From: a virus
Length of the DNA: 64,000 nucleotides
Strand: one strand, 5' to 3'
Virus record (IMG/VR): IMGVR_UViG_3300032783_000063
Span: 37,306-101,305 of that record
Below, piece by piece: positions 1-8,167 of this stretch. Under the pieces are notes generated by a model. The model was not told the DNA's origin. It did not search any database and worked only from the letters and a program-made list of their open reading frames with translations. The translations under genes and the position numbers were made by a program. Position 1 is the first letter of the stretch; every line of letters begins with the position of its first letter.

Positions 1-306
1 CCGCGCGACCGACTTCTCCGCCCGCGCCCACATCGACTCGAACCGGTAATCATCCAGGAACGAATGCGCCGCCGCGTTCGGCCCGGCATCGGCCAGGGCC
101 GCGCGGTCCGTCCACGCCAGCATTCGCTCCGGCACTGTGTACTCCGCCGCGACGTCTGGAATACCCCACTCATTTGAGCTCGGGAACACGGCCCGCAGGT
201 TCAGGTCGTCAAGGTGGCCAGGCGGCTTGGACAGCCACAGGGCGCTCGTCCGGGTGCCCGCCAGGTCAAACGCGCCTGGCTGCTCCGGAAACAGGACTTC
301 CTGCAA
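1..306 (-). CDS. DUF4417-like protein, partial (runs off the left end)
   Basis: The minus strand is open from a possible TTG start at 306 down to base 1 (102 codons, no stop). The translation contains FPSSNEWGIPD and, near residues 80-92, HSFLDDYRFESMW, which match the DUF4417 pattern (a conserved FxDDYxFExxW stretch) known from phages and mobile elements. The family's biochemical role is not established. The start is uncertain because the same frame stays open further upstream (to about 350) without an ATG. The C-terminal half lies outside the window. Confidence 0.65.
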   Translation of the reverse strand, partial: MQEVLFPEQPGAFDLAGTRTSALWLSKPPGHLDDLNLRAVFPSSNEWGIPDVAAEYTVPERMLAWTDRAALADAGPNAAAHSFLDDYRFESMWARAEKSVAR

Positions 307-708
307 GCTCGAATGTCCGATTTGAACCTTCCAGGGGGTTCTGAATGTCCGAAATAGCCCCTGAAAGTTGCCTAGGGAGAGAAAAACCTAAATGCACCTG
401 GGCATCCTCAGTGCGATCATGAAAAAAACGACCGCGTTCATCGCCGGGCTGCTCGCGTTCTCCGGGTGCTGTCCGGCCTGTCCTGTTTGATCGCATCGCG
501 GGCGAAGGGGGGTGGCTTGTCTGAGTCCTCGGCGCGCGCCCTCAGTCGTTCGGTCCGGGGTCTCATCGCAGGCACATGCCGGGAGGTTCCCGAAGGTACT
601 GGAATCAGGGACTCGGTCACCGACTCCCATTCCTTTAAATGGGAACTACTATAGTCATACCATCTTGTTTATCTTGAATGCTTATCGTGTAATGATTGCT
701 GTCACATG

Positions 709-722
709 CACACATATGTGTG
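709..722. repeat. 14-bp perfect palindrome in AT-rich spacer
   Basis: CACACATATGTGTG lies in an unusually AT-rich stretch (about 630-720) between the DUF4417-like gene and the tandem repeats. The 307-888 interval holds no convincing gene on either strand. The palindrome could be an operator or a structural site; no partner is evident. Confidence 0.5.
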
Positions 723-760
723 GATGGTCGCATGCGGCAGGCATACGGGCAGGGCATGCC

Positions 761-813
761 ACCACCCCCCTGCCATGGGCACCACCCCCCTGCCATGGGC
801 ACCACCCCCCTGC
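761..813. repeat. 20-bp tandem repeat, about 2.6 copies
   Basis: The unit accacccccctgccatgggc occurs at 761-780 and 781-800, with a partial third copy to 813. It is immediately followed by a second, unrelated tandem repeat. The copies are identical, which suggests recent slippage duplication. Confidence 0.85.
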
Positions 814-820
814 TGGCAGG

Positions 821-908
821 CACTCCCTCACCGTGGCCCTCTAATCACCAGGACCGTCCGCTGACACTCCCTCACCGTGGCCCTCTAATCACCAGGACCG
901 TCCACTGA
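821..908. repeat. 44-bp tandem duplication
   Basis: The 44-bp blocks 821-864 and 865-908 differ at only one position. The stop codon of the minus-strand HNH gene (889-891) falls inside the second copy, so the duplication has placed a copy of the gene's 3' end downstream of it. Confidence 0.85.
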
Positions 909-1263
909 CAGGCTGCGGCTGGTCGCCACGCTTCACTGCGTCAGCATGCTCACGACTACAGGCAAGCTGGCTGGCACGGGTGGCACGGTAGGTCACGTGG
1001 CAGATGGGGCAGACACGCTGGCGTGTTCTCTTGCCCTGCCTGCTGGTGCCGACGACACCGCCGGCTGACTCGTTGCACCGGTCGTGCTCGAGTCCCAGGT
1101 AAGCGCGCGGGCCTGCGCCGTCGCGGTGGCCGAGGTGCAGCTTAGTGGCGTCCCACGTGGGCTGGCCGCAGCGTGCGCATGGCTGGCCCGGGCGCCAGCG
1201 GGCGATGAGCCTGGCGCGCATCTTCTGGTGCGCAGGCCCGTATTTGGAGCCCTTGGGTGCCAT
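889..1263 (-). CDS. HNH endonuclease-like zinc protein
   Basis: A 124-residue protein with a CxxC pair (CARC, residues about 29-32), then LHLGHRD and a YLGLEHDRCN segment, the order of an HNH nuclease (Cys pair, His, His/Asn metal site). A second zinc knuckle (CPIC...C...H) follows at about 83-105. HNH proteins of this size are common in actinophages and mobile elements, where they nick or cut DNA. The gene is last in a minus-strand run starting near 4121. The preceding 56-residue ORF ends 3 bases before its ATG, suggesting translational coupling. Confidence 0.75.
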   Translation of the reverse strand: MAPKGSKYGPAHQKMRARLIARWRPGQPCARCGQPTWDATKLHLGHRDGAGPRAYLGLEHDRCNESAGGVVGTSRQGKRTRQRVCPICHVTYRATRASQLACSREHADAVKRGDQPQPVSGRSW

Positions 1264-1266
1264 CGT

Positions 1267-1437
1267 TCAGCCGATGTAGGTTCGTTCGCCGTTGAGGACG
1301 CGCACTGCGGTGATGGCGTCCATGATCCTGAGCACAGGCTCGCCCCACCGCTCGCTGAGTACGCCAAGCGGCAGCTGGTGGTCGGCGTCAGGCAGCGACT
1401 GGACTTCTTCCATGAGTCGCTCGAAGGGCATCCGCAT
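1267..1437 (-). CDS. small hypothetical protein (56 aa)
   Basis: Minus-strand ORF starting ATG CGG ATG CCC and ending TGA three bases before the HNH gene's ATG. The translation (MRMPFERLMEEVQSL...) is acidic and predicted helical, with normal high-GC codon choice. No domain is recognised. It is supported by tight packing in the minus-strand run. Confidence 0.5.
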   Translation of the reverse strand: MRMPFERLMEEVQSLPDADHQLPLGVLSERWGEPVLRIMDAITAVRVLNGERTYIG

Positions 1438-1447
1438 GGGTCAGCGC

Positions 1448-1789
1448 CTAGTCGGTATGGCGTGTGCGAGGCCGGCGAGGTAGCGGACCGGTCATGGTTT
1501 CCCTGTGCGGGCATGAGGTGTCAGGCCCAATATCACCACACATTTCGGGGTGGTGTCTAACCGTCCGTAAGACGCGTGCGAGCCAGGGTCCGAGGGCGGC
1601 GTGGAGGCGGAGGAGTTCCTGGGCGTTGTAGGTGAGTTCCGGGTGTCCTCGGCGGCCGGTGTAGCGGTAGCCGGTCGGGAGGAGGCCGAGTGCGCGGACG
1701 ATGGCGCGGAGTTGTCTTGTGGTGATGGGCGGGTCGAGGAAGCTGGCGGCTTCGGTGAGGGTGAACCCTACTTCTGCGGGTGCGGACAC
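1448..1789 (-). CDS. HTH DNA-binding protein (MerR/excisionase-like)
   Basis: GTG-initiated 113-residue protein. Residues about 9-38 (FTLTEAASFLDPPITTRQLRAIVRALGLLP) resemble the helix-turn-helix of MerR/excisionase-type proteins; the rest is basic and ends RPRTRHTD. It starts 9 bases after the upstream gene's stop and is probably co-transcribed with it. A regulator or recombination-directionality role is an inference. Confidence 0.5.
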   Translation of the reverse strand: MSAPAEVGFTLTEAASFLDPPITTRQLRAIVRALGLLPTGYRYTGRRGHPELTYNAQELLRLHAALGPWLARVLRTVRHHPEMCGDIGPDTSCPHRETMTGPLPRRPRTRHTD

Positions 1790-1798
1790 CGGTCCAGA

Positions 1799-2494
1799 TT
1801 AGCGGTGTGTAATTGTTTTAGCGCTGTGTGGTGACTGTGCGTATTCGGCGGATGTTGGCCGTAGCCGCAGCATGATCTCGGGTGTTGTGTAGATCGCCGC
1901 TGACGGGTAGTGGCGGCTGAGTTTGTCCTCGATCTCGGCTTTAACCAGGTCTGTGTCGGGTGACGGCACGAGCCGCTGGGTGACTGCATGTCCGGTGAGT
2001 GCCTCGAATGTGGCTGCGCCTGCGGGGCCGCGGCGGAACATGTTCGGATGTGGTGTCCAGCGCCGCTGGCCGCCGCCGGCTGGGATGAGGTTTTCGTGGT
2101 CGATGGCGAGGGCTACGATGCGTGCCCGCGCGGAGCGGAAGCCGAGCGGGCCGCCGATGACTTTCCCGTCGCCTTCGATGACGCCGATGATGGCGTTCTC
2201 GGGGTCGTAGATGGGTGCGTGGGCTCGTTGCCAGTATGCCCAGAACCCGCAGCCGCAGCGGTACGTGAACCCGGCGGGCTGGAGGTTCGCGGGACTTTTG
2301 TAATAGTCGAAGTCGACGGGCGGCTGGTGGGTGCGGTCATTGGAGCAGACGGCCTGGTTGTCGCCGTCTTTCCACACGTACCAGTTGGATCCCCGGAGCA
2401 TGCCTTCGCCGGTGAGCGTCCAGGTGCGGACGCCGAACACTGACCCGGCGGTGAATAACCCCGGGCCGTTCTCGTGGAATCCGTCTGCGCTCAT
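1799..2494 (-). CDS. conserved phage-type protein with a CGCGFWA zinc-like motif
   Basis: A 231-residue soluble protein. N-terminal FHENGPGLFTAGSVFGVRTW is followed by YRCGCGFWAY (about residue 77) and an AIIGVIEGDG strand, a pattern I associate with uncharacterised actinophage/plasmid proteins. Its ATG overlaps the stop of the preceding 44-residue ORF (ATGA). No catalytic motif is visible. Confidence 0.6.
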   Translation of the reverse strand: MSADGFHENGPGLFTAGSVFGVRTWTLTGEGMLRGSNWYVWKDGDNQAVCSNDRTHQPPVDFDYYKSPANLQPAGFTYRCGCGFWAYWQRAHAPIYDPENAIIGVIEGDGKVIGGPLGFRSARARIVALAIDHENLIPAGGGQRRWTPHPNMFRRGPAGAATFEALTGHAVTQRLVPSPDTDLVKAEIEDKLSRHYPSAAIYTTPEIMLRLRPTSAEYAQSPHSAKTITHR

Positions 2495-2625
2495 GCGGGG
2501 ATGGGTTCCCTGGCGGGTGCAGGCTGCGCCGGTGCTGGCTGCGGTACGGGTGCTGGTTCCTGTGCTGGGTGGTCGGGCCAGCGTTCATATTCGCGGACCC
2601 ATTCAGTTTCGCCGATGTTGCCCAT
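2491..2625 (-). CDS. small Pro/Ala-rich protein (44 aa)
   Basis: Too short for a routine ORF cut-off but framed by two overlaps: its ATG shares a base with the upstream stop (TGATG at 2623-2627) and its stop overlaps the next start (ATGA at 2491-2494). The sequence begins MGNIGETEWVREYERWP and ends in a PAPVPQPAPAQP-type tail. Function unknown. Confidence 0.55.
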   Translation of the reverse strand: MGNIGETEWVREYERWPDHPAQEPAPVPQPAPAQPAPAREPIPA

Positions 2626-3272
2626 CAGTCCGCCTCGCTGTCGGGTTGCGGTGGCACTGGCGGCACTTGTATCTGCCCGTCTGCCCATACGAGCATCGGC
2701 TCGCCGGATGCCTGCCCTATCTCCATGGTAGCTGTCGGGCGGCGGCCGGAACTGTCGGCGCAGTCCCCGTACCAGCACATGACAACGCCGGTGCGCTGTG
2801 CCACGCGAAGGGAGAATGTGGAGCAGTATGGGCAGCGTGGCGGGAGGCCGTCGGGTCCTGGCAGCAGACGGCGCCATACGGGTGCGGTGTCGATGGCGGG
2901 CAACTGCTGGGCTGCGGTGATCCACCGGGAGACAAGGTGCATGGCAGTGGTCTCGGCGTCGGTGCCGAGCTGGACGCCGAGCATGGCGATCGCGTCGATG
3001 GCTGCGAGGGTGTGGGCGTCGCTGCCGCCGCGGCGCCTGCCTGGCGTGCCGGTCAGGGCGAGCCGCATGGATGCCTCGAGGCGCCGGGATCCTTCATGCA
3101 CGTCGGTGATGACAGCGGCGACACGGGGGTTCCACGGTGGCGCGGAAGTGGCCTGGCCGTGGCCGTGGACGCCTTCCTCGTCGGGCTGGGTGATGAGCGC
3201 TTCGACTTTGGGCATCCAGGCTGCGAGGTCGTTGCAGGCGTCGGCGAGCTCGGATGGCCGTTCAGCCGGCAT
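2625..3272 (-). CDS. hypothetical protein with C-terminal zinc ribbon
   Basis: The start chosen (MPAERPSELADACNDL) gives 215 residues and an 11-base overlap with the upstream gene; an in-frame ATG at 3356 would overlap that gene much more. The C-terminal third has CPYC...C...C (CPYCSTFSLRVAQRTGVVMCWYGDC), a four-Cys ribbon. A helical N-terminal region precedes it. Probably DNA-associated, but no family is recognised. Confidence 0.6.
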   Translation of the reverse strand: MPAERPSELADACNDLAAWMPKVEALITQPDEEGVHGHGQATSAPPWNPRVAAVITDVHEGSRRLEASMRLALTGTPGRRRGGSDAHTLAAIDAIAMLGVQLGTDAETTAMHLVSRWITAAQQLPAIDTAPVWRRLLPGPDGLPPRCPYCSTFSLRVAQRTGVVMCWYGDCADSSGRRPTATMEIGQASGEPMLVWADGQIQVPPVPPQPDSEAD

Positions 3273-3642
3273 GGGTGTCTTCGGGTTGCTCGGTGACTTC
3301 GCCTTCTCCCCGCACTGTGACCTGTGGTTTGTCGCCGTGTGTAACAATTTCGTCACGCATTGCGATCCGCGAGCCTATACCTTTCCCGGCGTAAAGTTTT
3401 AGGTTGCGGTCTGGGTTATAAGCAGCGTTGGATTCGTCCGGGACTACAGCGGCCTGAACGACGTGCCATGGGGAACAGTCGCGCATGACCAGAGTGTGTC
3501 CGCCCGCGCCGAAATTGCAGCCGCAGTCGCGGTTAAGGCGGTCACGCTCGGCGGCCAGGCCATACCGATTCTGGTATGACGGTCCGGTGGAGACACTACC
3601 GTCTGGGTGCATGATCCCCCATTCGCGGCGGTCAGTCGGCAT
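3262..3642 (-). CDS. hypothetical protein (126 aa)
   Basis: Encodes MPTDRREWGIMHPDG..., with a CGCNFGAGGHTLVMRD segment in the middle and an acidic C-terminus. Codon use is normal for the region. It overlaps both neighbours by about 11 bases, as expected for a compact mobile-element operon. Function not recognised. Confidence 0.55.
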   Translation of the reverse strand: MPTDRREWGIMHPDGSVSTGPSYQNRYGLAAERDRLNRDCGCNFGAGGHTLVMRDCSPWHVVQAAVVPDESNAAYNPDRNLKLYAGKGIGSRIAMRDEIVTHGDKPQVTVRGEGEVTEQPEDTHAG

Positions 3643-3865
3643 GTGACCAGGTGGTGTCGGGCGGGGGCCTGAAGGTAACCATGGGCAGCGGTTTGTCCCG
3701 TTTCAGTGTGCTGGTGTCTTTGCGTTTGATGCGGCCTTCGGCGGCGAGGCGCATGATGACGGCGGTGACGAGCCAGGAGGACATGGGCTCGCCGTCGCGG
3801 GCGTCGTTGACGGCGGCGAGGACTTTCGCGGGCATTCTGGCCTGCACGACGGGTGAATTGGCCAC
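3632..3865 (-). CDS. ribbon-helix-helix-type DNA-binding protein (77 aa)
   Basis: Starting at the GTG at 3865, the protein begins VANSPVVQARMPAKVLAAVNDARDG, a beta-strand followed by two helices as in Arc/CopG repressors. Longer in-frame ATG starts would run through Ser/Pro-rich sequence that is the shadow of the neighbouring gene. It follows another RHH gene by 13 bases, so the pair may form a repressor system controlling this leftward operon. Confidence 0.55.
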   Translation of the reverse strand: MANSPVVQARMPAKVLAAVNDARDGEPMSSWLVTAVIMRLAAEGRIKRKDTSTLKRDKPLPMVTFRPPPDTTWSHAD

Positions 3866-3878
3866 GTTTTCTACTGTA

Positions 3879-4121
3879 TTACAGGTTGCCGGGGTCGGCT
3901 GGGTCGGGGATGCCCTGCTTGAGGACGACGACCGGGATAGTGGTGGTGCCGGTGCTGCTCGTGGCGGTGCTGGCGCCGAGGGCATGCGCCAGGCGGAGTG
4001 AGATGGCGTGCCTCAGCCATCCCGACCGTGTCATGTCGCCGCGGGCGTCGTCGATGGCCTCGAGGGTCTGCGCGCTGACCTTGACAGACAGGGTGGCTCG
4101 TTTGCCGGCGGACCGTGGCAC
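3879..4121 (-). CDS. ribbon-helix-helix DNA-binding protein (80 aa)
   Basis: Residues 8-45 (ATLSVKVSAQTLEAIDDARGDMTRSGWLRHAISLRLA) fit a CopG/Arc-type ribbon-helix-helix: strand, helix A, SG turn, helix B. First gene of the minus-strand run and divergent from the LysM gene at 4255. The 4122-4254 spacer contains GACAC/GTGTC half-sites around 4145-4165 that could be its operator. Confidence 0.65.
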   Translation of the reverse strand: MPRSAGKRATLSVKVSAQTLEAIDDARGDMTRSGWLRHAISLRLAHALGASTATSSTGTTTIPVVVLKQGIPDPADPGNL

Positions 4122-4254
4122 CTGGCCAGCGTAGCGAAACGTGAGACACGGGACACGGGGTGTCGTTAGGCTCCCGCGTCATCAGGCGCTCGGAGGAACG
4201 CCAGCAGGACCGGCGGTCGTCCGCATGGGCGCGAAGCGCGCGAGAAGGACGTTT

Positions 4255-5061
4255 ATGGGCCGCCATAGGAAACCGTCACGCCTGCTGACAGGTGCGACCG
4301 CTGGTGCCGCTGCTGCCCCCGCGCTGGCCGGGGTGGCGGCGGCTTTCTGTCTTACTCAGCCGCCGCCGCAGGAGCCTGCGGTGCTGCCTGACGTGCAGCA
4401 TGTGGCCATGGCTGCCCTGTCGGCGCCAGCGGGGACGTACACGGTGCAGCCAGGCGACACCCTGTCAGGCATCGCCGGCCGAGTGTGGGACAACCCGGCC
4501 GGATGGACAGAGATTTACGGCCAGAACCGGCAGGTGATCGGCGGCGACCCGAACCTGATCCTGGCGGGTGAGCGGCTGACGGTGGGCGCCGAGTTCCCGA
4601 GCCGGCCAGTGCAGGCTGCGCCGGCGCAGTCCGTGCCGCACCTGCAGGGCACTTACGGGCATCCGTATTACTGCGGTGACGGCGACGGCGACGGCTTCGA
4701 CATGCCGTGCTGGAAACTCCACCATGATGCTCCTGGACGGGCGTCCGCTCCCCCACAGGCGCCCGTCCAGGGATACCGGGCACCCGCGGCACCCGTGCAG
4801 GCCCCCGCCCGCGCGGTGTCATACACAGGCTCCGGCGGGTTCCAGTCATGTGTGATCGCACGCGAGTCGGGCGGGAACAGCCAGGTGATGAACTCGTCGG
4901 GGCATTACGGCCTGTACCAGTTCGCCGCGGGCACATGGGCGGCGGCGGGCGGGAACCCCGGCGACTTCGGGCATGCGTCGGTGGCCGAGCAGAACCAGGT
5001 GTTCGCGTCCGCGTATGCGAAGTGGGGCACACAGCCCTGGGCGGGTTACGACGGCTGCTGA
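4255..5061 (+). CDS. secreted LysM + transglycosylase-like (Rpf-type) cell-wall protein
   Basis: Start ATG 4255 follows GAGAAGGACG. Residues about 1-35 form a signal peptide (basic start, Ala-rich core). YTVQPGDTLSGIAGRVW begins a LysM peptidoglycan-binding domain (about 62-110). The C-terminus (CVIARESGGNSQVMNSSGHYGLYQFAAGTW) is a lysozyme-like resuscitation-promoting-factor/transglycosylase domain whose catalytic Glu is in ARESGG. It would act outside the membrane on peptidoglycan, plausibly opening the wall for element transfer or phage release. A Pro-rich linker separates the domains. Confidence 0.85.
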   Translation: MGRHRKPSRLLTGATAGAAAAPALAGVAAAFCLTQPPPQEPAVLPDVQHVAMAALSAPAGTYTVQPGDTLSGIAGRVWDNPAGWTEIYGQNRQVIGGDPNLILAGERLTVGAEFPSRPVQAAPAQSVPHLQGTYGHPYYCGDGDGDGFDMPCWKLHHDAPGRASAPPQAPVQGYRAPAAPVQAPARAVSYTGSGGFQSCVIARESGGNSQVMNSSGHYGLYQFAAGTWAAAGGNPGDFGHASVAEQNQVFASAYAKWGTQPWAGYDGC

Positions 5062-5071
5062 GGAGGGCTGG

Positions 5072-5203
5072 TTGGACGTTGCTGAGGTTCTCGGACTTTT
5101 GCTGACCGGGCTGGCCGGGGTGGCGTGTGTTGTGCTGCTGCGGGCCGTCCTCCACGTGATCCGGCACTGGAGGACGGCCCGCGACATCATCGACGACAGC
5201 TAG
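5072..5203 (+). CDS. small single-pass membrane protein (43 aa, TTG start)
   Basis: A strong AGGAGGG (5061-5067) sits 5 bases before TTG 5072. The product has one hydrophobic helix (GLLLTGLAGVACVVLLRAVL) and a basic/acidic tail. It begins 10 bases after the LysM gene and is probably co-expressed with it. Confidence 0.6.
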   Translation: MDVAEVLGLLLTGLAGVACVVLLRAVLHVIRHWRTARDIIDDS

Positions 5204-5538
5204 CCCGTAGCTAGCACCGGCTTGTCGAACGCCCGCACCTTCCCGTGCCAGGACTCGACCATGTCGAGGATGATCCTGGCCTCGGATACGTCCACCCGCA
5301 GGCTGCGGCGTTCACCGTGGCGGGCGCGGTCCATGACTGCCAGCAGCCTGTCCGTTGCGGCGGTCAGCTGGCTGGCCAGGTCCTCACCGCACGCCGGGTC
5401 GGATGTCGGCCAGTGGTCGCACTCGTCGGCGACGAAGTAGCCTTCCGGAGCGAGACCCGGGCTGGGCTCGAGGTGGACTGGGCGGCCTTCCTGCCAGTCC
5501 CTGAGACAGGCGGGGCACATCAGCTCGGGTTTTGTCAT
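5200..5538 (-). CDS. zinc-finger-like hypothetical protein (112 aa)
   Basis: ATG 5538 is preceded by GGAAAGGACCACA. The N-terminus has CPAC (residues 8-11) and later C...C (DECDH, PACGED), then a helical region. Its start overlaps the stop of the upstream secreted-protein gene by 4 bases (ATGA). Function unknown. Confidence 0.6.
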   Translation of the reverse strand: MTKPELMCPACLRDWQEGRPVHLEPSPGLAPEGYFVADECDHWPTSDPACGEDLASQLTAATDRLLAVMDRARHGERRSLRVDVSEARIILDMVESWHGKVRAFDKPVLATG

Positions 5539-5963
5539 TGTGGTCCTTTCCTGTTGCCGCATGTGTAGTGTCCGCGGTTTTGCGAGCAAAGCTCGACGTA
5601 GATGTGCTTGTAGGCGAACAGGGTGTCGGTGGTGGAGAAGTGCGTGCCGGCGGTCCCGCCGTTTTCCGCGGTTCCGACGGTGATGTCCTTGGGGTTGCTG
5701 ACCGTGTCGTAGTGGAGGTGGAGTTTCGCCCATCCTGTGCGGCAGGTGGATTTGAGGGTTCCGTCGACGTCGAGGTAGTGATCGCCGAGGGGGTGCGTGC
5801 CCCAGCCGATGGTGCCTTTCCATGTGGCGCAGCTGATGGCGGAACTGTAGTGCGCTGCGTACGCTACTGCCGGCCTGGGTGGTGGCTGCGTGGATGCGCG
5901 GGCTGCTGCGGGTGCGGCCAGCAGGCTGAGTGTTCCTGCGGTGGCCAGGATGGTGCGTGTCCT
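5535..5963 (-). CDS. secreted hypothetical protein
   Basis: The TTG at 5963, spaced from GAAAGGGCG, is preferred over the ATG at 5999. The product begins LRTRTILATAGTLSLLAAPAAARAS, a clear Sec signal peptide. The mature part (about 115 aa) has four cysteines likely to pair outside the cell and no recognised domain. Confidence 0.6.
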   Translation of the reverse strand, partial: RTRTILATAGTLSLLAAPAAARASTQPPPRPAVAYAAHYSSAISCATWKGTIGWGTHPLGDHYLDVDGTLKSTCRTGWAKLHLHYDTVSNPKDITVGTAENGGTAGTHFSTTDTLFAYKHIYVELCSQNRGHYTCGNRKGPQ

Positions 5964-6228
5964 CAAGTGTCGCCCTTTCGCTGGACGGACACCAGCCATG
6001 CGGACGGGAAGATGACAGAAACAGGTAGGATCATCGCATCTGCACCGGGTTCGCGTGGTCGGTGTGGGTCACGGCCTGGGACGCTCGAACGTCGCCAGGC
6101 CACTTACGTTGAGTATACCAGCCATCACCGCAGGTTAAACGGCTGTGCTGTCATACACAGTGGCGGTGGTGGCGCGGTGGCGGCCGACCGAAGCCGCCCC
6201 GCGCCAGACAAGCCTACGCTGGCCACAG

Positions 6229-6444
6229 TCACCCAGGCGGCGGCGCGTACGGGTCGACGGTCTGCTGCGGCAGCGCCGGCGCCCCCGAGAACGACGGCGC
6301 CGGGCCGTTGTACCCGCCCCCGCCGTCGGGTACATCCGGGGAGTCCTCGTGCACACGGCTGCACGAGCGCGCCGACGACACCGGGACGCCGACGAACACG
6401 ATCGCAGCCGCCAGGACTGACGCTAACCGCCGCCACTTCACCAT
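6229..6444 (-). CDS. small exported protein, paralogue of its upstream neighbour
   Basis: A 71-residue product starting MVKWRRLASVLAAAIVFVGVPVSSARSC. The signal-peptide core closely resembles that of the 6476-6613 gene (RRAAAILLAAIMFAGVPVAVSGC), and both starts lie in the same GGTGGAATG context, implying tandem duplication. Here the lipobox is weaker (SARSC), followed by a Gly/Pro-rich mature part. Confidence 0.5.
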   Translation of the reverse strand: MVKWRRLASVLAAAIVFVGVPVSSARSCSRVHEDSPDVPDGGGGYNGPAPSFSGAPALPQQTVDPYAPPPG

Positions 6445-6475
6445 TCCACCACCTATCTACCCGGATTGATCAAGG

Positions 6476-6613
6476 TTAGCCGTTGACGTCGCCGCCGCCA
6501 GTTTCGCCGGACGACGGGTGCTTGTGCGCCGGCCAGCAGCCGCTGACCGCCACCGGGACGCCGGCGAACATAATCGCAGCCAGCAGGATCGCAGCCGCCC
6601 GCCGTTTCTTCAT
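6476..6613 (-). CDS. small lipoprotein (45 aa)
   Basis: MKKRRAAAILLAAIMFAGVPVAVSGC ends in a good lipobox (AVSGC, Cys26), so the 20-residue mature peptide would be lipid-anchored outside the membrane. ATG 6613 follows GGCGGTGGA. Similar in the signal region to the gene at 6229-6444. Confidence 0.55.
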   Translation of the reverse strand: MKKRRAAAILLAAIMFAGVPVAVSGCWPAHKHPSSGETGGGDVNG

Positions 6614-6621
6614 TCCACCGC

Positions 6622-6804
6622 CTACGGGATGATCGGGCCGGTTGTCATGGGCGTCGGCGCTGTCGGGTCGCCGTTCCGGCACACCGTGTCGCATCCCTTG
6701 CTAAGGGTTCGCAGGCCGGGCCCCCACGGGCTCCCGTATCTCCTGCGCTTCGATGACCGTTTGCGCCACGGCCTAAGGTCAAGGATAGTAAGGAACACTA
6801 TCAC
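6622..6804 (-). CDS. possible small hypothetical protein (60 aa)
   Basis: An open frame starting MIVFLTILDL and ending TAPTPMTTGPIIP lies just upstream of the lipoprotein gene. The C-terminal part looks protein-like, but there is no clear ribosome-binding site and other short frames overlap it. Listed because it fills the interval with the same polarity as its neighbours. Confidence 0.25.
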   Translation of the reverse strand: MIVFLTILDLRPWRKRSSKRRRYGSPWGPGLRTLSKGCDTVCRNGDPTAPTPMTTGPIIP

Positions 6805-6851
6805 GCTCGACCACGCGAAGGCCCCGTGCTTATACTTGCCATGTCACACAC

Positions 6852-8102
6852 TCAAGCAGCACCATAGGTAATGAATCCACCTGGTGATGGTTTATGTGAA
6901 TCACACCATTTCCCGCCTGCGTATAGTCGTGGCGGCTGAGTGCAGTCAGGCACTATGCAACCTGTCACCTGCAGCACTGGCTCGGCGTTCTCCTGCCGCA
7001 TGTTCTCGACCAGATTGAGATCGCAGATCCAGCAAAGCTGTCCAGGACCTGGACTGCGGTTACCGCGTCCCGTTTTGTGGTCGTGCGGGTTAGCCGTACG
7101 CCAGCGATCTAGTTCCGCCAGCGCCACGGGATCGGGTTCCCCAGGGCGCATGTCACACAGGCATGGGATGTGACCATGATAGCGACATCGGCCAGACTTA
7201 TACCGTTGGGTTCGTTTCGTCTGAAACGCGCTACCAGGCATCCATGTGCCTTGACCATCAGTCAGATGCTGGTAACGCTCAAAGCAAGACGAATGAACTA
7301 GGTAAGCGTGGCCGTCCCAACTGCGCAGCGGAACGATCTCGCCGGCTGGCACGCCGACGACGACATCATCGACAGACAATCCCAGGGCGGGCGTGAGGAC
7401 TGGATGCTCGCGACCGCAGGGACGTCGACTGCCGTCTGGGCAGCGGGGCAGCAAGTTGTCGAAGGTCGCGCACTTGCGGGCTTCGACAACTCTGAGGCCG
7501 GTCGCTGTGACCGCGCGGCGTGGCGGTACACCTTCGCTGAAGATCCTCGGATTGTTGCAGCCCAAAGCTGGTACGGAGTCAAGCATCCGAGGCCGTGGGC
7601 CCCAGTCGTTGAACCACGCTGGAAGATACCCGGCAGCGTAGTACGTTTTAGTTCGATTGTTGATCTTTCTGGAATGTTGCTCGTATCGCTGGATTTCGAT
7701 GTCCGTTGGCACGACGCATCCTGTGATCGCCACATCGAGAACGCCTCCGTCGACCACAACCTCCTGGCCAACGGTCATCCCGGCGTCTTGCGGCGGCCGA
7801 GCACAGTAGTCCTGCTCATTCTGATGTTCAGCGCTCTTCCTGCTGATCTCATGATCATCGTCGTGCCGGTCGTGGCCTTCCCCCGCGAAGTGCCGCGCAA
7901 AGTATTTCTCCGGTGCGCTGGATGTGGCTTGCCGTCGAACGACGTGCATCGCCCCGTCCCCACCATGCTCTAAGCAGAGCAGAACTCGATCATCGCGCTT
8001 GATCTCGTTGTGCAGACTGGTGATAACCCGGTAATCCGCGCCGGACAGCTTGCCGAGATCCAGGTCGCGATGTTCAGGGACATAATGTACACGGCCGGTC
8101 AT
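6852..8102 (-). CDS. CoiA-like nuclease-fold protein
   Basis: A 416-residue protein of a family found on Streptomyces plasmids and chromosomes, related to competence protein CoiA. Residues about 85-140 carry HEISRKSAEHQ...QEVVV...VLDVAI...EIQ, fitting a PD-(D/E)xK nuclease core with E114, D123 and E136-x-Q138. The middle (GREHPVLTPALGLSVDDVV) matches the conserved C-terminal half I recall for this family, and two Cys clusters follow. GAAGGTGTCC precedes the ATG. A DNA-processing role in uptake or transfer is an inference. Confidence 0.65.
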   Translation of the reverse strand: MTGRVHYVPEHRDLDLGKLSGADYRVITSLHNEIKRDDRVLLCLEHGGDGAMHVVRRQATSSAPEKYFARHFAGEGHDRHDDDHEISRKSAEHQNEQDYCARPPQDAGMTVGQEVVVDGGVLDVAITGCVVPTDIEIQRYEQHSRKINNRTKTYYAAGYLPAWFNDWGPRPRMLDSVPALGCNNPRIFSEGVPPRRAVTATGLRVVEARKCATFDNLLPRCPDGSRRPCGREHPVLTPALGLSVDDVVVGVPAGEIVPLRSWDGHAYLVHSSCFERYQHLTDGQGTWMPGSAFQTKRTQRYKSGRCRYHGHIPCLCDMRPGEPDPVALAELDRWRTANPHDHKTGRGNRSPGPGQLCWICDLNLVENMRQENAEPVLQVTGCIVPDCTQPPRLYAGGKWCDSHKPSPGGFITYGAA

Positions 8103-8167
8103 TGGACACCTTCACGAAGTCATGGATATGCATGACCTCAGGGTATACGGACCCTCGGACACTCTGA

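Noticed and set aside
318-330. GGTTCAAATC on the minus strand, resembling a tRNA T-loop and thus an att site
   Set aside because: No complementary stem or rest of a tRNA is present, and it falls in an open protein frame region.
2331-3296. 321-codon plus-strand ORF opposite the leftward operon
   Set aside because: Composition is typical of antisense shadow; the minus frames have overlapping stops and starts and zinc motifs.
7308-7973. plus-strand ORF opposite the CoiA-like gene
   Set aside because: No domain or ribosome site; the minus frame carries the recognised nuclease-like motifs.
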